A stretch of 64,000 nt of DNA from Dongshaea marina. GTDB lineage: Bacteria; Pseudomonadota; Gammaproteobacteria; Enterobacterales; Aeromonadaceae. The translations under genes were made by a program, and so were the position numbers. Of the stretch, positions 55,705 to 64,000 are shown piece by piece (within the stretch, counting starts at the first letter, position 1; each line of letters opens with the position of its first letter). The stretch lies in NCBI RefSeq assembly GCF_003072645.1, contig NZ_CP028897.1, forward strand, positions 4,875,501 through 4,939,500, read 5' to 3'. A model generated the notes under the pieces. That model saw nothing but the letters and a program-made list of their open reading frames with translations. It had not been told where the DNA came from and made no database searches.

Positions 55705-57089
55705 TTAAGCCTGTTGTGGCTTCGCCTCTTCCACGGCCTGTTCATCCTGCTCCCTGCTATTGTGATGGCTCGACTCATGTCGCGCCGTCAGGGCAATCAG
55801 GAGAATTGCTATCACACAGCCCCCACCAGCAGCATGAAGCCACCGTGCCAGCCGAAGAAATCCACCGTATAGCCCAGAACTATATTGGCCACTACGGCTC
55901 CTCCGAGATAACCGAACAGTCCGGTTAACCCGGCCGCGGTTCCCGCCGCCTTCTTAGGTACCAACTCCAGGGAGTGCAAGCCGATCAGCATCACAGGACC
56001 GTAGATCAAAAAGCCGATTGCCACCAGAGCCATCATGTCGATCGCCGAGTGTCCCGGAGGGTTGAGCCAGTAAACCAGCAGAGCAATCAGCACCAATACC
56101 ATGAACAGGATCCCTGCCGGAGCGCGGCGCCCCTTGAACCAGCGGTCACTGATCCAACCACACAGCAGGGTTCCGGGGATCCCGGCCCACTCGTAGAGGA
56201 AGTAGGCCCAGGAGCTTTTATCAACCGAGAAGTGCTTAGCCTCAGAGAGATAGGTGGGAGCCCAGTCCAGTACCCCATAACGGATGAAATAGACGAAGGC
56301 ATTGGCAATAGCGATGTACCAGAGCAACTTATTATTCAATACATACTTGAAGAAGATCTCCTTGGCAGAGAACTCCTTTTCATGCTCATCGCTATAGTCG
56401 GCGGGGTAATCATTTCGAAACTCTTCAATGGCTGGCAAACCACAGGATTGTGGCGTATCGCGCATCATGAAGAAGACCAATACCGCCACCGCGGCGGCGC
56501 AGGCAGCCGGGACATAGAAGGCACTGTTCCAGTCGTTGAACCAGCCCATCCCTAGGATAAACAAAGGCCCGATCAGACCACCACCCACATTGTGCGCGAC
56601 ATTCCAGGTTGAGACGATACGGCCACGTTCATTTCCCGAATACCAGTGCACCATGGTTCTGCCACAGGCGGGCCAGCCCATCCCCTGGAGCCAGCCATTG
56701 ATAAACAGCAGAATAAACATGATGGCTACTCCACTGGTAGCCCAGGGGAAGAAGCCAAAGATCAGCATCACCGCGGCTGAGGCGAGCAAGCCTGCCGACA
56801 GGAAAAAGCGCGGATTACTTCGATCCGACACATTTCCCATGAAAAATTTACTCAAGCCATAAGCGATAGAAACAGCTGAGAGCGCAATTCCAAGCTCACC
56901 CCGACTAAAACCTTTCTCTTCGATCAGAAACGGGATCGCCAGTGAAAAGTTTTTCCGAACCAGGTAATAGCCGGCATAACCAATAAAAATTCCCAAAAAA
57001 ACCTGCCAGCGCAAACGCTTATACTCGGATCCAATTCGATCCTCTGGCAGACTCTCCCTGTGCGGCGCAGGTTTAAAAACTCCAAACAT
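55705..57089 (-). pseudogene. glpT: Glycerol-3-phosphate transporter, frameshift near C-terminus
   Basis: From the ATG at 57089 ([19 protein letters not shown]) the frame runs through nearly all twelve membrane segments of a GlpT-type MFS antiporter: [74 protein letters not shown]. It stops early at 55812 inside the last segment ([13 protein letters not shown]). One more base in the C-run at 55820-55824 (five, six expected) would extend it as [20 protein letters not shown] to a stop at 55705, giving 461 residues versus 452 in Escherichia coli. Likely an undercall. It exchanges glycerol 3-phosphate for phosphate across the inner membrane. Confidence 0.88.
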
Positions 57090-57392
57090 ATTGCTTCCTT
57101 CATGTGAAAACACAAGGTTAAGTAATGAACACTTAAGGTTGTTATTATCGCTCGAACAGCAACGCATGATGTTCGATTGAGATCTTGAGCCCGCCAATTA
57201 TGTTCGAAAGAGAACACCTTGGCGAAAACTGATTGTTAAGAATGTGATCCCCGGCGATACGCAACGCACATTTTCAGTTACAAGGATAACAATCAAGCAT
57301 TCTCCGGGCATCTCAATGCACCCGATACGGTTTCCCCTCGCCCATGGCTCATTTACAATGAGCGGCTCAACTTCGCGAAACGCCTTTAAAAA

Positions 57393-57712
57393 ATGAGCCA
57401 ACCTTATCGTACTATCACCTTCTATCAACGCTTTGAGAAAGACATACTGACCGGTAAGAAGACCATCACCATCCGCGATCAAGCGGAAGCAAATTACCGG
57501 GAGGGGAGCTGCTGGATGTTTTAACTCATGGAGAGGAGCGCTGGTTCTGCCGCCTAGAAGTAAACCGGGTCAAGCCGATACAGTTCAGTGAGTTAAATCA
57601 GCAGCACGCCGAGCAGGAAAATATGAGCCTGGATGAGCTAAAGGCTGTGATCCGGGAAATCTATCCCGGAACCCAGCAGCTCTATGTCATTAGCTTCAGC
57701 TTGATAGTTTAG
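57393..57712 (+). pseudogene. yqfB: ASCH-domain protein YqfB, single-base frameshift
   Basis: The start [38 protein letters not shown] matches the ASCH protein YqfB (N4-acetylcytidine amidohydrolase), but the frame then reaches a TAA. With one extra G in the run at 57503-57506 it continues [24 protein letters not shown]...HAEQENMSLDELKAVIREIYPGTQQLYVISFSLIV, 106 residues versus 103 in Escherichia coli. The active-site Lys (TGKKT) and Glu (AEQENMS) are present. No other damage is seen, so a base-call error is likely. Its end overlaps the convergent lipase gene by 17 bases. Confidence 0.85.
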
Positions 57713-58826
57713 CTGCCAGCGGCTTTTGCCTTAGCAGGTGGCGCCATAGATCATCAGCAAAGGCTCTATGGGCCTGGCTACTCGGGTGCTTGAGATTATA
57801 AAAAATATGCTGATCACACCCGGGTCGCTCGGGCTCTTCAGGTTTCTGATGGCAGGGGATAAGACCCTGAGAAAACTCCAGAGACGCCCCATCTATGGTT
57901 TCATAGCTCCCATTGACCGCCAAGTCATTTAAAAATGACGTTGGATTATAGAAGGTGATCGCCTGATCACTAAAGAGTGTCTCCCACCATAAACGAAACT
58001 GCAGCCAACGGTTATAGGCACTTGAAATCTGGCTCAGCATCGACAGGGCCGAGGCATTGTTATTCACCAGCTTATGGATGGCGGGGATCAGCGAGAAGTC
58101 CGGCAGACCAAGCACCAACATATTGGAGTAGGGCACTCCGGCGCGATGCAGGACTTTGATATTTAACAATGTATTATCAATCGGGTGTGACAGGCCCTGG
58201 GTCAAAAGAATTTTCAGGCGATTTTCAGACAGCAATTTCCCGAGGTTGTTGAGAATATCGTTACCTCCGGCGAGCATTACGACCAGGCTGGATTTGATGT
58301 ATTCGGGATCCTTTCCATGCTGCTGAATGAACTGCTGAACCTGAAGCCCCACACTGGGTACACAAGGCTGCACCTCTCCCCGGGAATCAGCAAAGAGTCC
58401 CGGCTGCCGGCATTCATTATCCCGAGATGGAAAGTAGGGCTTGCCACTGTTATCACTCAGGTAATGTCGACCGGTTTCGGCACTGGCCCAGGCATAGTTA
58501 AGGTGAATACCCGGGTGAATAGCTTTGGAGCTCACCTGCAACGATCTGGCCTGCCCCCCTTGCCTGGAGTCTTCAAAAATACGGGTAAAATACTCGGTCC
58601 AAATGCGCCGCTCTCCGGTTGCGCTTCGGTTGGTGATCGGTGCCCCCTGGTGAGGGCCACCCGACTTCACCCAGAAGTTATTTCCTGAATCACTCAGGCT
58701 ATCCCCAAAAAAAATCAGGTGGCGGATCTGTGCCTGGACAGTGAAACTTAGCAGTAGAGTAAAGAGGATCAGGACGACTGTCTTAAACAGAGAAAAGCCG
58801 ACTGTTTTGCCACTGAACCTATTCAT
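57696..58826 (-). CDS. Secreted SGNH/GDSL lipase or esterase
   Basis: 376 residues from the ATG at 58826 (GAGGG upstream). Signal peptide through FTVQA. Block I is FFGDSLSDSGNN with nucleophile Ser43; the NYAWASAETG segment gives the block II Gly; block III is AGGNDILNN. Block V is FYNLKHPSSQAHRAFAD: the His is present but the residue normally Asp (D-x-x-H) is Asn here. Related enzymes are secreted phospholipase/acyltransferases and thermolabile haemolysin-like lipases. Whether the Asn lowers activity is unknown. Confidence 0.85.
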   Translation of the reverse strand: MNRFSGKTVGFSLFKTVVLILFTLLLSFTVQAQIRHLIFFGDSLSDSGNNFWVKSGGPHQGAPITNRSATGERRIWTEYFTRIFEDSRQGGQARSLQVSSKAIHPGIHLNYAWASAETGRHYLSDNSGKPYFPSRDNECRQPGLFADSRGEVQPCVPSVGLQVQQFIQQHGKDPEYIKSSLVVMLAGGNDILNNLGKLLSENRLKILLTQGLSHPIDNTLLNIKVLHRAGVPYSNMLVLGLPDFSLIPAIHKLVNNNASALSMLSQISSAYNRWLQFRLWWETLFSDQAITFYNPTSFLNDLAVNGSYETIDGASLEFSQGLIPCHQKPEEPERPGCDQHIFYNLKHPSSQAHRAFADDLWRHLLRQKPLAAKLSS

Positions 58827-58949
58827 GGATGTGCCCTCTTCGGACAAACTTTTTGCTCACCACACTTCAGCCCTCCCTGCCTCTTGCTATGGTCTATCCC
58901 CAGGAGCTGAGATACTATTAACAACTCAGTATACAATTAAGGAGCGACG

Positions 58950-59417
58950 ATGAACCCGAATTCCTCACGCCTGATCAAATTTTTCTCTGTGATGCTACTG
59001 CCCCTATGCTCTTTGTTCGCTCTTGGGGCGCAGGCTGCACCTACTCAGCCAGCCATCAGTGATCCGGCAAAACCGATCCTAGTCACTCCGGGGCAGAAAC
59101 AGTTCTCCATTAATCTCAAGAGCAACCCAAGCACAGGTTATGTGTGGATCATCAAAAGCTATGATCACAACCTGCTGGAGATAAAGGGACAAGCTTTCCA
59201 AGCTGGCTCAAAAGATCTTGTTGGTGCTCCGGGTATCACCACATTTACTTTTAAAATAGACGATGATGCCTTTAAAGCCTCTCAGATGAGCCACATTGAT
59301 TTTATCTATGCCCGCCCGTGGGAGATGGAGTCACTGACCGATAGCAAGTCTGAAACCAGCTTTACCCTAATCACTCAGGCCCAGGATAAGTCACATAAGC
59401 AAGACAAGCAGCAGTAA
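58950..59417 (+). CDS. Chagasin-family cysteine-protease inhibitor (I42)
   Basis: 155 residues with a signal peptide ending GAQAA (about residue 30). All three inhibitory loops of chagasin are recognisable: NPSTGY (59-64), VGAPG (91-95, the G-x-P-G type loop) and RPWE (122-125). Such proteins block papain-type cysteine proteases. A periplasmic or secreted location suits defence against host or own proteases. A ribosome site GGAGCGA precedes the ATG. Single gene, divergent from the lipase gene. Confidence 0.88.
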   Translation: MNPNSSRLIKFFSVMLLPLCSLFALGAQAAPTQPAISDPAKPILVTPGQKQFSINLKSNPSTGYVWIIKSYDHNLLEIKGQAFQAGSKDLVGAPGITTFTFKIDDDAFKASQMSHIDFIYARPWEMESLTDSKSETSFTLITQAQDKSHKQDKQQ

Positions 59418-59435
59418 CGCTCAACTTAAAACAAA

Positions 59436-59460
59436 CAAGCCCGCAGTGATAGCGGGCTTG
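59436..59460 (-). terminator. Terminator of the MarR gene
   Basis: CAAGCCCGC and GCGGGCTTG form a 9-bp stem with a 7-base loop. On the minus strand it is followed by TTTGTTTT, so it terminates the MarR gene; it may also stop the plus-strand gene. Confidence 0.85.
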
Positions 59461-59480
59461 ATGGTAGAGATGGACAGAGC

Positions 59481-59972
59481 CTAAGGAAGCAGGCTCTGTC
59501 CGGTTAGCAGTGGTGCAGCATCGAACTTCTCTGCATCCATCATGGAAGCTACTCTCTGTAGCGTACTCAAAATCATTGAAGCCTCCCAATCCTGAAGCTT
59601 AGAAAACTCTTCGACAAAGTTTTCCTGCATCAGTGACGGGGACTCTTCAAAAAACTGCAAACTCTTATCGGTCGCCACCAGCATCAACTTACGGCGATCC
59701 TGGCAGCTACGCTCGCGGACCACATACCCCCGACTCTCCAGCTTATCGATAATCGGTTTTACTGTCGCCGGGCTCAGGTTGATCGCACGGGATATCTCAC
59801 TGAGAGTGAGCCCCTGATTGTGACAGATCTCTTTTATCACCAGCATCTGGGGTATGGTCAAGCCATATCGCATTGTCAACTGCCTGGAGTGCTGATCGAT
59901 CGAGCGGATAATCCGTCTGAGAAGACGCAACACCTGATCGCAGCTTTCTACCTGCTGATTCATGATCACCAT
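59481..59972 (-). CDS. MarR-family transcriptional regulator
   Basis: 163 residues from the ATG at 59972, with an ATG at 59963 as alternative. Winged helix: TMRYGLTIPQMLVIKEICHNQGLTLSEISRAINLSPATVKPIIDKLESRGYVVRERSCQDRRKLMLVATDKSLQ, with the Asp-Arg-Arg wing. Flanking helices form the dimer interface. Likely represses a transport or stress gene; the MHS transporter gene upstream in the same direction is a candidate. Ligand unknown. Confidence 0.9.
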   Translation of the reverse strand: MVIMNQQVESCDQVLRLLRRIIRSIDQHSRQLTMRYGLTIPQMLVIKEICHNQGLTLSEISRAINLSPATVKPIIDKLESRGYVVRERSCQDRRKLMLVATDKSLQFFEESPSLMQENFVEEFSKLQDWEASMILSTLQRVASMMDAEKFDAAPLLTGQSLLP

Positions 59973-60087
59973 TGACTCACTTAAAATTGGTACCCAATTC
60001 TACCCAACCCCCGACGTAATACGCCAGCAAATAAAGCACTCCTGAGAGCAGTTTTTCTAAGCCTGCATCTCACAATGCAGGCTGAAC

Positions 60088-61353
60088 TTAATGCTCGGCA
60101 GCCAAAGCCGCGCCCTGATGGGTTGCGTAACGCCGGCCCGGCAAACAAAAAGCGGTCGCCAGGGCGCAAACAAGCATCAGCCAGAATAGGCTCTCGATGC
60201 TCATGGTTCCGCGGCTTGCGAATTCAGCCGCCAGGAAAGGGCTGATCCCGGACAAGGCCGATCCGATTCCAAAGGCACTACAGCAACCACTGGCCCGGAT
60301 TTCAGGGGGAAACAGCTCACCAAAGAAGGGGGGCACTGCTCCCTGAATCCAGGAGATCATCAAACAGAACAGGCTAAGCGCCAACAGCAGAGAGCCAGGC
60401 GTTGCATCATGAAGTAGTTGCATCGCCGGACTTAACACCAGCATCCCAAACAACACTCCGAGCACCAGCACCTTGCGCCGCCCCCACAGATCCGATGCCC
60501 AGCCAAATAGAGGGATGAGAATGCAGGCACCAAGCAGTGACCATGAGTTCAACTCCAGGGCCTCCACCAGGGTCACCCCACTGTACTGCACCATATAGTT
60601 CACTAAATAGGTAAACACCAGATAGTAGATGGAGCCACAGGAGAAGCTCAGTAACACAACCAGAGCCAGGGAGCTCTTATATTGCGACAAGAGTTCCTTC
60701 AGAGGTGTTTTTTGTGACTTTGCAGGGGGCTCAGCCTCCTGTTGCAGTGAACGAATGCTCCAGCGTTGTAGCAACAGCAACACACCACCGAGTAAAAATG
60801 GTAAACGCCAGATAAAGCCCTTCCAGCTCTCCGGACTCAGAGATAGGGTCAGGTAACTGACCACGGATGCCAGCAGGAAGCCCAGGATAGAAACCGCAAA
60901 GGTGATCCCCATATAGAAACCGGTCCGGGTCAGGGCCCGATCTTCGGCGGTAATCACAATAAGATTACCAAACTGTCCCCCGGCTGAGATCCCCTGAAGG
61001 ATCCTAAGCACCACCAGCAACAATGGAGCCATGACACCTATGGTCTGATATCCGGGAAGAAACGCGGCCAAAATTGAGGAAATTCCCATCAGGGCAATCG
61101 CAAGGTTCATCGCAAAATAACGGCCAATCCGATCCCCGAGATAACCAAACACGATCCCGCCGAGCGGCCGGGCTAATGAACCGATGGCAAAGGTGCCAAA
61201 GGCATAGATCAAGCCGGTTGTGGGATCGGAGCGCTCAAAGAAGACCACTGCTATGGTCGAGGCAAAATAACCGTAAAGACAAAAATCGTACCACTCCAGG
61301 GCATTTCCCAGGGATAGGCGTAACACCCGGGAGCATCGGTTCCATGCAGACAA
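60088..61353 (-). CDS. MFS transporter of the MHS (metabolite:H+ symport) family
   Basis: 421 residues, about twelve membrane segments. The family start LSLGNALEWYDFCLYGYFA, the loop motif GGIVFGYLGDRIGRYFAMNLAIALM and the GISAGGQFGNLIV segment are typical of MHS members (ProP, KgtP, ShiA, citrate-proline group). The substrate (a dicarboxylate, betaine or aromatic acid) is undetermined. It is encoded 115 bases before the MarR gene on the same strand. Confidence 0.88.
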   Translation of the reverse strand: MSAWNRCSRVLRLSLGNALEWYDFCLYGYFASTIAVVFFERSDPTTGLIYAFGTFAIGSLARPLGGIVFGYLGDRIGRYFAMNLAIALMGISSILAAFLPGYQTIGVMAPLLLVVLRILQGISAGGQFGNLIVITAEDRALTRTGFYMGITFAVSILGFLLASVVSYLTLSLSPESWKGFIWRLPFLLGGVLLLLQRWSIRSLQQEAEPPAKSQKTPLKELLSQYKSSLALVVLLSFSCGSIYYLVFTYLVNYMVQYSGVTLVEALELNSWSLLGACILIPLFGWASDLWGRRKVLVLGVLFGMLVLSPAMQLLHDATPGSLLLALSLFCLMISWIQGAVPPFFGELFPPEIRASGCCSAFGIGSALSGISPFLAAEFASRGTMSIESLFWLMLVCALATAFCLPGRRYATHQGAALAAEH

Positions 61354-61515
61354 AACAGCATCCTGTCAAAAAGTTTTTTTGCATACTAAACAACTAGGTG
61401 ATAGAGGGTCAATCGATAACTGACAAAAAACCCAGCAAAATGGAATGCAAGGGAGTCACATTCGTGATGTAGATCAATTTCCTATAGATATGCACACTGA
61501 TAGTCTGTTTGCGTG

Positions 61516-62280
61516 CTAATCAAATTGCTGCAACTGATATTTTTGCTCAAGGTTTTTTAGCCAGGCCTTGTCCCGGTTGACCTCATTCAAAGCCTCCTGG
61601 AACCTCCCGACAACTTCATCAGAGACCTGCAGGTTAAAGGCATAGCAAAGATCGCCTGAGCTCAGGCGGAGCTTGACCTCATAATCTTCAATATTCTGCC
61701 CCGTTTGTTTGAGGATTTTCAGTGCTGTCAGCTCATCCTCGGCCACCAGCTCCACCCGGCCTCGCACCAACATCATGACCGACTTGTGATAGGATTTTGC
61801 CGGAAAGATATTTTCGACCGGGACATCGTGATCCAGCAGGGTTTGCTCACCCAGTGCGCTGCGTACCGCTGCAAACCTGTATTTAGCTGCATCCTGTACC
61901 GAATTAAGCTTGATCCCATCCCCTTTCTTGCCCAGAAAAATCACATTCATCTCATAGATAGGGCAGGCCCATTTGAAGTGAACTTCACGGGATGGGATAC
62001 GGGTGGTTGAAAACAGGACAGTGTTGTTCTTATGAATGGTCAGAGAGAATCCCCGGGCCCAGGGATAGATCTTGATAGGGTTGGGCTTTATTTCTAACTG
62101 CTGCCAGACCCTGTTCAGCAGCTCGACCGCATAGCCTTTCACCTCTCCATCATTAGGGTCGGTATAGTTAAAGGGCGCATAGTTCTCTGAAAGATACTCC
62201 AACTTATCCAAGCCTGCCGAATATGAACAATAGCTCAGGCCTAAACAGATGAAGCACAAAAAACGACAACAACTGCTCAT
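61516..62280 (-). CDS. Orphan periplasmic solute-binding protein, family 3 type (C)
   Basis: 254 residues from the ATG at 62280, chosen because AGGGG lies eight bases upstream and it begins a signal peptide (MSSCCRFLCFICLGLSYCSYSAG); a longer start at 62340 overlaps the previous gene's end. Body: LEYLSENYAPFNYTDPNDGEVKGYAVELLNRVWQQL, YPWARGFSLTI, VQDAAKYRFAAVRSALGEQTLLDH and RVELVAEDELTALKIL. Third gene of a tandem set. No permease or ATPase gene is near. It differs more from the other two than they do from each other. Confidence 0.8.
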   Translation of the reverse strand: MSSCCRFLCFICLGLSYCSYSAGLDKLEYLSENYAPFNYTDPNDGEVKGYAVELLNRVWQQLEIKPNPIKIYPWARGFSLTIHKNNTVLFSTTRIPSREVHFKWACPIYEMNVIFLGKKGDGIKLNSVQDAAKYRFAAVRSALGEQTLLDHDVPVENIFPAKSYHKSVMMLVRGRVELVAEDELTALKILKQTGQNIEDYEVKLRLSSGDLCYAFNLQVSDEVVGRFQEALNEVNRDKAWLKNLEQKYQLQQFD

Positions 62281-62336
62281 ACTTTTAACCCCTATGCTCC
62301 TGAACCCATCGCAGCAAAAGACTGAGCCACCATCAG

Positions 62337-63098
62337 TCACTGCGCCTTGCTCTGTGACTCCACCCCTTCCATGGTGTACTTTGAGAGTATTCTGCTAATT
62401 TTTCCGGAGCTCTTGATGTCAGAAACAGCTTGCATATATTGGGCTGCGACCTTCTCATCTACAAACTCCCTGGATAAGCCGATATGGTAAAAAAGGCTGC
62501 GCTGTGAGCCGGCATATCTTATGTTTGAGATCGCCATTTTTGAAATTAATGCATAGCCAACATCCCGGTTGGAGTAGACGGCATCTAGTTTACCTGCCGC
62601 CAGTCTTAAAAAAGCAAATTCATCATGGGGATACACCTCAACCTTAAATTTGTTCTCTTTATTCAATCGCTCCAAAGAGAGGGATGTGTTGGATGGGCCA
62701 TAAACCCCGACCCTGAGGCCACTCATATCTGTGTCGTTTGTATAGTTAAAGCTGCTGGATTTTTTCACAAAAAAACCATACTCGGTTTTGATGATTGGTT
62801 GTGAGATATACAGGAGCTTTTCCCTGAGCTTGTTTTTACCAATCAAAAATAAACCATCACTCAGGCCTGAATAAACCCGGCTTTGAGCCTTGGGCCAGTC
62901 CATGACGTAGATCTCGCACTTTATATCGGCCTTCATGCAGGCCGCATTGACTATATCCACAGCCGGTCCTGCTGGTTTATCCCCGATCTCATAGCTAAAG
63001 GGCGCAAAATTCTGGGTTACAAAGCTCAGCTTGTCACTCCAGACAGAAAATGATGCTAAAGAGACAGATAAACAGAGGGCAATCCTTTTACAATCCAT
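62337..63098 (-). CDS. Orphan periplasmic solute-binding protein, family 3 type (B)
   Basis: 253 residues. A signal peptide ends near SVWS (about residue 21). The mature part begins DKLSFVTQNFAPFSYEIGDKPAGPAVDIVNAAC, continues MDWPKAQSRVYSGLSDGLFLIGKNKLREKLLYISQPI and has the lobe-2 entry MSGLRVGVYGPSNTSLSLERL and KLDAVYSNRDVGYALI. It aligns over its length with the 63157 gene, so they are tandem paralogues. Cys residues in lobe 1 (NAACMKADIKCEI) match those of the paralogue. Second gene of the set; ligand unknown, amino-acid-like by family. Confidence 0.82.
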   Translation of the reverse strand: MDCKRIALCLSVSLASFSVWSDKLSFVTQNFAPFSYEIGDKPAGPAVDIVNAACMKADIKCEIYVMDWPKAQSRVYSGLSDGLFLIGKNKLREKLLYISQPIIKTEYGFFVKKSSSFNYTNDTDMSGLRVGVYGPSNTSLSLERLNKENKFKVEVYPHDEFAFLRLAAGKLDAVYSNRDVGYALISKMAISNIRYAGSQRSLFYHIGLSREFVDEKVAAQYMQAVSDIKSSGKISRILSKYTMEGVESQSKAQ

Positions 63099-63156
63099 TG
63101 TCTTTACTCCATTTCTTGTTCTTTAATCCATCTATCCAGCCAAGATTCACGGCGAA

Positions 63157-63906
63157 CTATTTCGCCAGGGCTTCATCCATGGTGTATCCGGATAAGATAT
63201 TTCGGATCACCCCCTTCTCCTTCATCAGGACTATGGTTGCAAAAAACTCCCGGGCCAGATTCTCGTCTGTATGCTTCTTAGATATCCCGATATAGTAATC
63301 AAGGGTCCTGTGCCTTCCGGCATACTTGATATTGTTTAGCCCCAGCTTGGCGATCAGCGCCTCGCCAACATTCTTATTGGAATACACTGCATCCACCCGG
63401 CCAACCGCTAACTTTTTAAATGGAAACTCATCATGGGGAGTGATATCCAGCTTTACGTTTTTCATGTCCTTGGTTAGCTTGATTAAGGATCTGGAGGTGT
63501 TTGATGGGCCATAGGCACCTATGGTTAACCCGCTAAGATCAGTTTTCTCTGTCATCACCAGCTTGCTGTCTTCTTTCACAAACAAGCCATACTCGGTGCT
63601 TAATATGGGCTCAGAAAAGTAAAGCCTGGCCGCCCTTTTCTCTGTCCACCCAATCGGGAACATGCCATTGATCACCCCAAAATAAACATACTTTTGAGCG
63701 CGTGGCCATGGCAGCAGCTTGAGATCACAACTGATTTTTGAGAGTTCACAGGCAGAGCGAACAATCTCAGGCATGGGGCCATGGATCTCGCCACCAATCT
63801 CAAAGCTAAATGGAGCAAATTGCTGAGTTGCAAAGCTGAGCTCTTTGGCTGTTAATTTCAGAGGTAAAAACGCAATCAAAACCATCCAGGTCAAAATCTT
63901 CAGCAT
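63157..63906 (-). CDS. Orphan periplasmic solute-binding protein, family 3 type (A)
   Basis: 249 residues from the ATG at 63906 (GGGAG upstream; longer frame to 63939 is unlikely). Signal peptide MLKILTWMVLIAFLPLKLTA, then KELSFATQQFAPFSFEIGGEIHGPMPEIVRSACELSKISCDLKLLPWPRAQKYVYFGVINGMFPIG. Lobe 2 begins DLSGLTIGAYGPSNTSRSLIKL. Strong similarity to the 62337 product. First gene of a three-gene minus-strand run with gaps of 58 and 56 bases. The promoter should lie within 63907-64000 or beyond. A role as sensor or receptor partner is possible as no transporter is encoded nearby. Confidence 0.82.
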   Translation of the reverse strand: MLKILTWMVLIAFLPLKLTAKELSFATQQFAPFSFEIGGEIHGPMPEIVRSACELSKISCDLKLLPWPRAQKYVYFGVINGMFPIGWTEKRAARLYFSEPILSTEYGLFVKEDSKLVMTEKTDLSGLTIGAYGPSNTSRSLIKLTKDMKNVKLDITPHDEFPFKKLAVGRVDAVYSNKNVGEALIAKLGLNNIKYAGRHRTLDYYIGISKKHTDENLAREFFATIVLMKEKGVIRNILSGYTMDEALAK

Positions 63907-64000
63907 ACCGGCTCCCTGCCTGATGCATTCATATTCCACCTATCTCTAATTATGGCGAACTTAGAGCTGTTGTGGGTAAATAACACGCCCTGGATTTACA

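Noticed and set aside
55812-57197. Glycerol-3-phosphate transporter read as a shorter protein with a long N-terminal extension
   Set aside because: The N-terminal extension has no family match and the ATG at 57089 starts the conserved sequence. The short C-terminus is explained by a missing base.
57198-57482. Minus-strand open frame upstream of glpT
   Set aside because: It is antisense to the yqfB frame, which has clear family similarity once one base is restored.

Overview
The window is a stretch of gammaproteobacterial chromosome. The evidence is gene content and order: rsmD/ftsY/ftsE/ftsX, ubiD next to fre, an rpoH with a sigma-E-type promoter, Hut and uronate catabolism, and many outer-membrane proteins with signal peptides. 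The mix of a beta-glucoside-type PTS, a secreted double beta-helix GH55-like protein, uronate catabolism and cold-shock genes suggests a free-living, probably aquatic polysaccharide user outside the Enterobacteriaceae (perhaps near Aeromonadales). That placement is inference. I saw no phage, plasmid, CRISPR array, tRNA or rRNA.

Layout. 1-3244: uronate catabolism (uxaC end, kdgK, eda, uxaA). 3246-3513: first copy of a 268-bp MITE-like repeat. 3597-5844: periplasmic binding protein, DUF481 barrel, GIY-YIG protein. 5871-10423: LacI-controlled PTS operon (IIB, IIC, IIA, GH1 phospho-glycosidase, LacI) behind two operators. 10842-16899: secreted GH55-like protein, three small outer-membrane barrels (two of them tandem paralogues with copied terminators), a class I amidotransferase. 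17755-23124: hutIGUH, with hutH frameshifted. 23193-24279: membrane protein and a YciI-like gene cut at its 5' end by the second MITE copy. 24390-31221: LysR, rpoH, beta-carbonic anhydrase, DUF1848 with a DUF3369 response regulator, Kef-type antiporter. 32101-35256: cold-shock protein, AlkD, RidA, PliI and a two-repeat lipoprotein. 35361-39975: malZ (frameshifted), HDOD, metallophosphatase, creA, DksA-like. 40203-46945: ubiD-fre, Lrp, PAS-LuxR, SDR, MerR, acetyltransferase. 47133-52630: ftsX-ftsE-ftsY facing away from rsmD. 52745-54615: pncA-pncB. 55156-61353: secreted protein, glpT and yqfB (both frameshifted), SGNH lipase, chagasin-type inhibitor, MarR, MHS transporter. 61516-63906: three tandem orphan solute-binding proteins.

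Main points for a second look. (1) A MITE-like element occurs in two full inverted copies, one of which truncated a gene, and probably as a 44-bp end-to-end relic. (2) Four otherwise intact genes (hutH, malZ, glpT, yqfB) each lack one base in a C/G homopolymer, a pattern pointing to sequencing undercalls more than to four real pseudogenes. (3) FtsY carries about 33 tandem 12-residue repeats. (4) Three, possibly four, solute-binding proteins have no permease nearby. I found no clearly new multi-gene system. The best candidates for new biology are the orphan binding-protein cluster, the GH55-like/PTS pairing and the MITE family.

Start codons were often moved downstream of the longest open frame where a ribosome-binding site, signal peptide or family N-terminus supported it; each entry says so.
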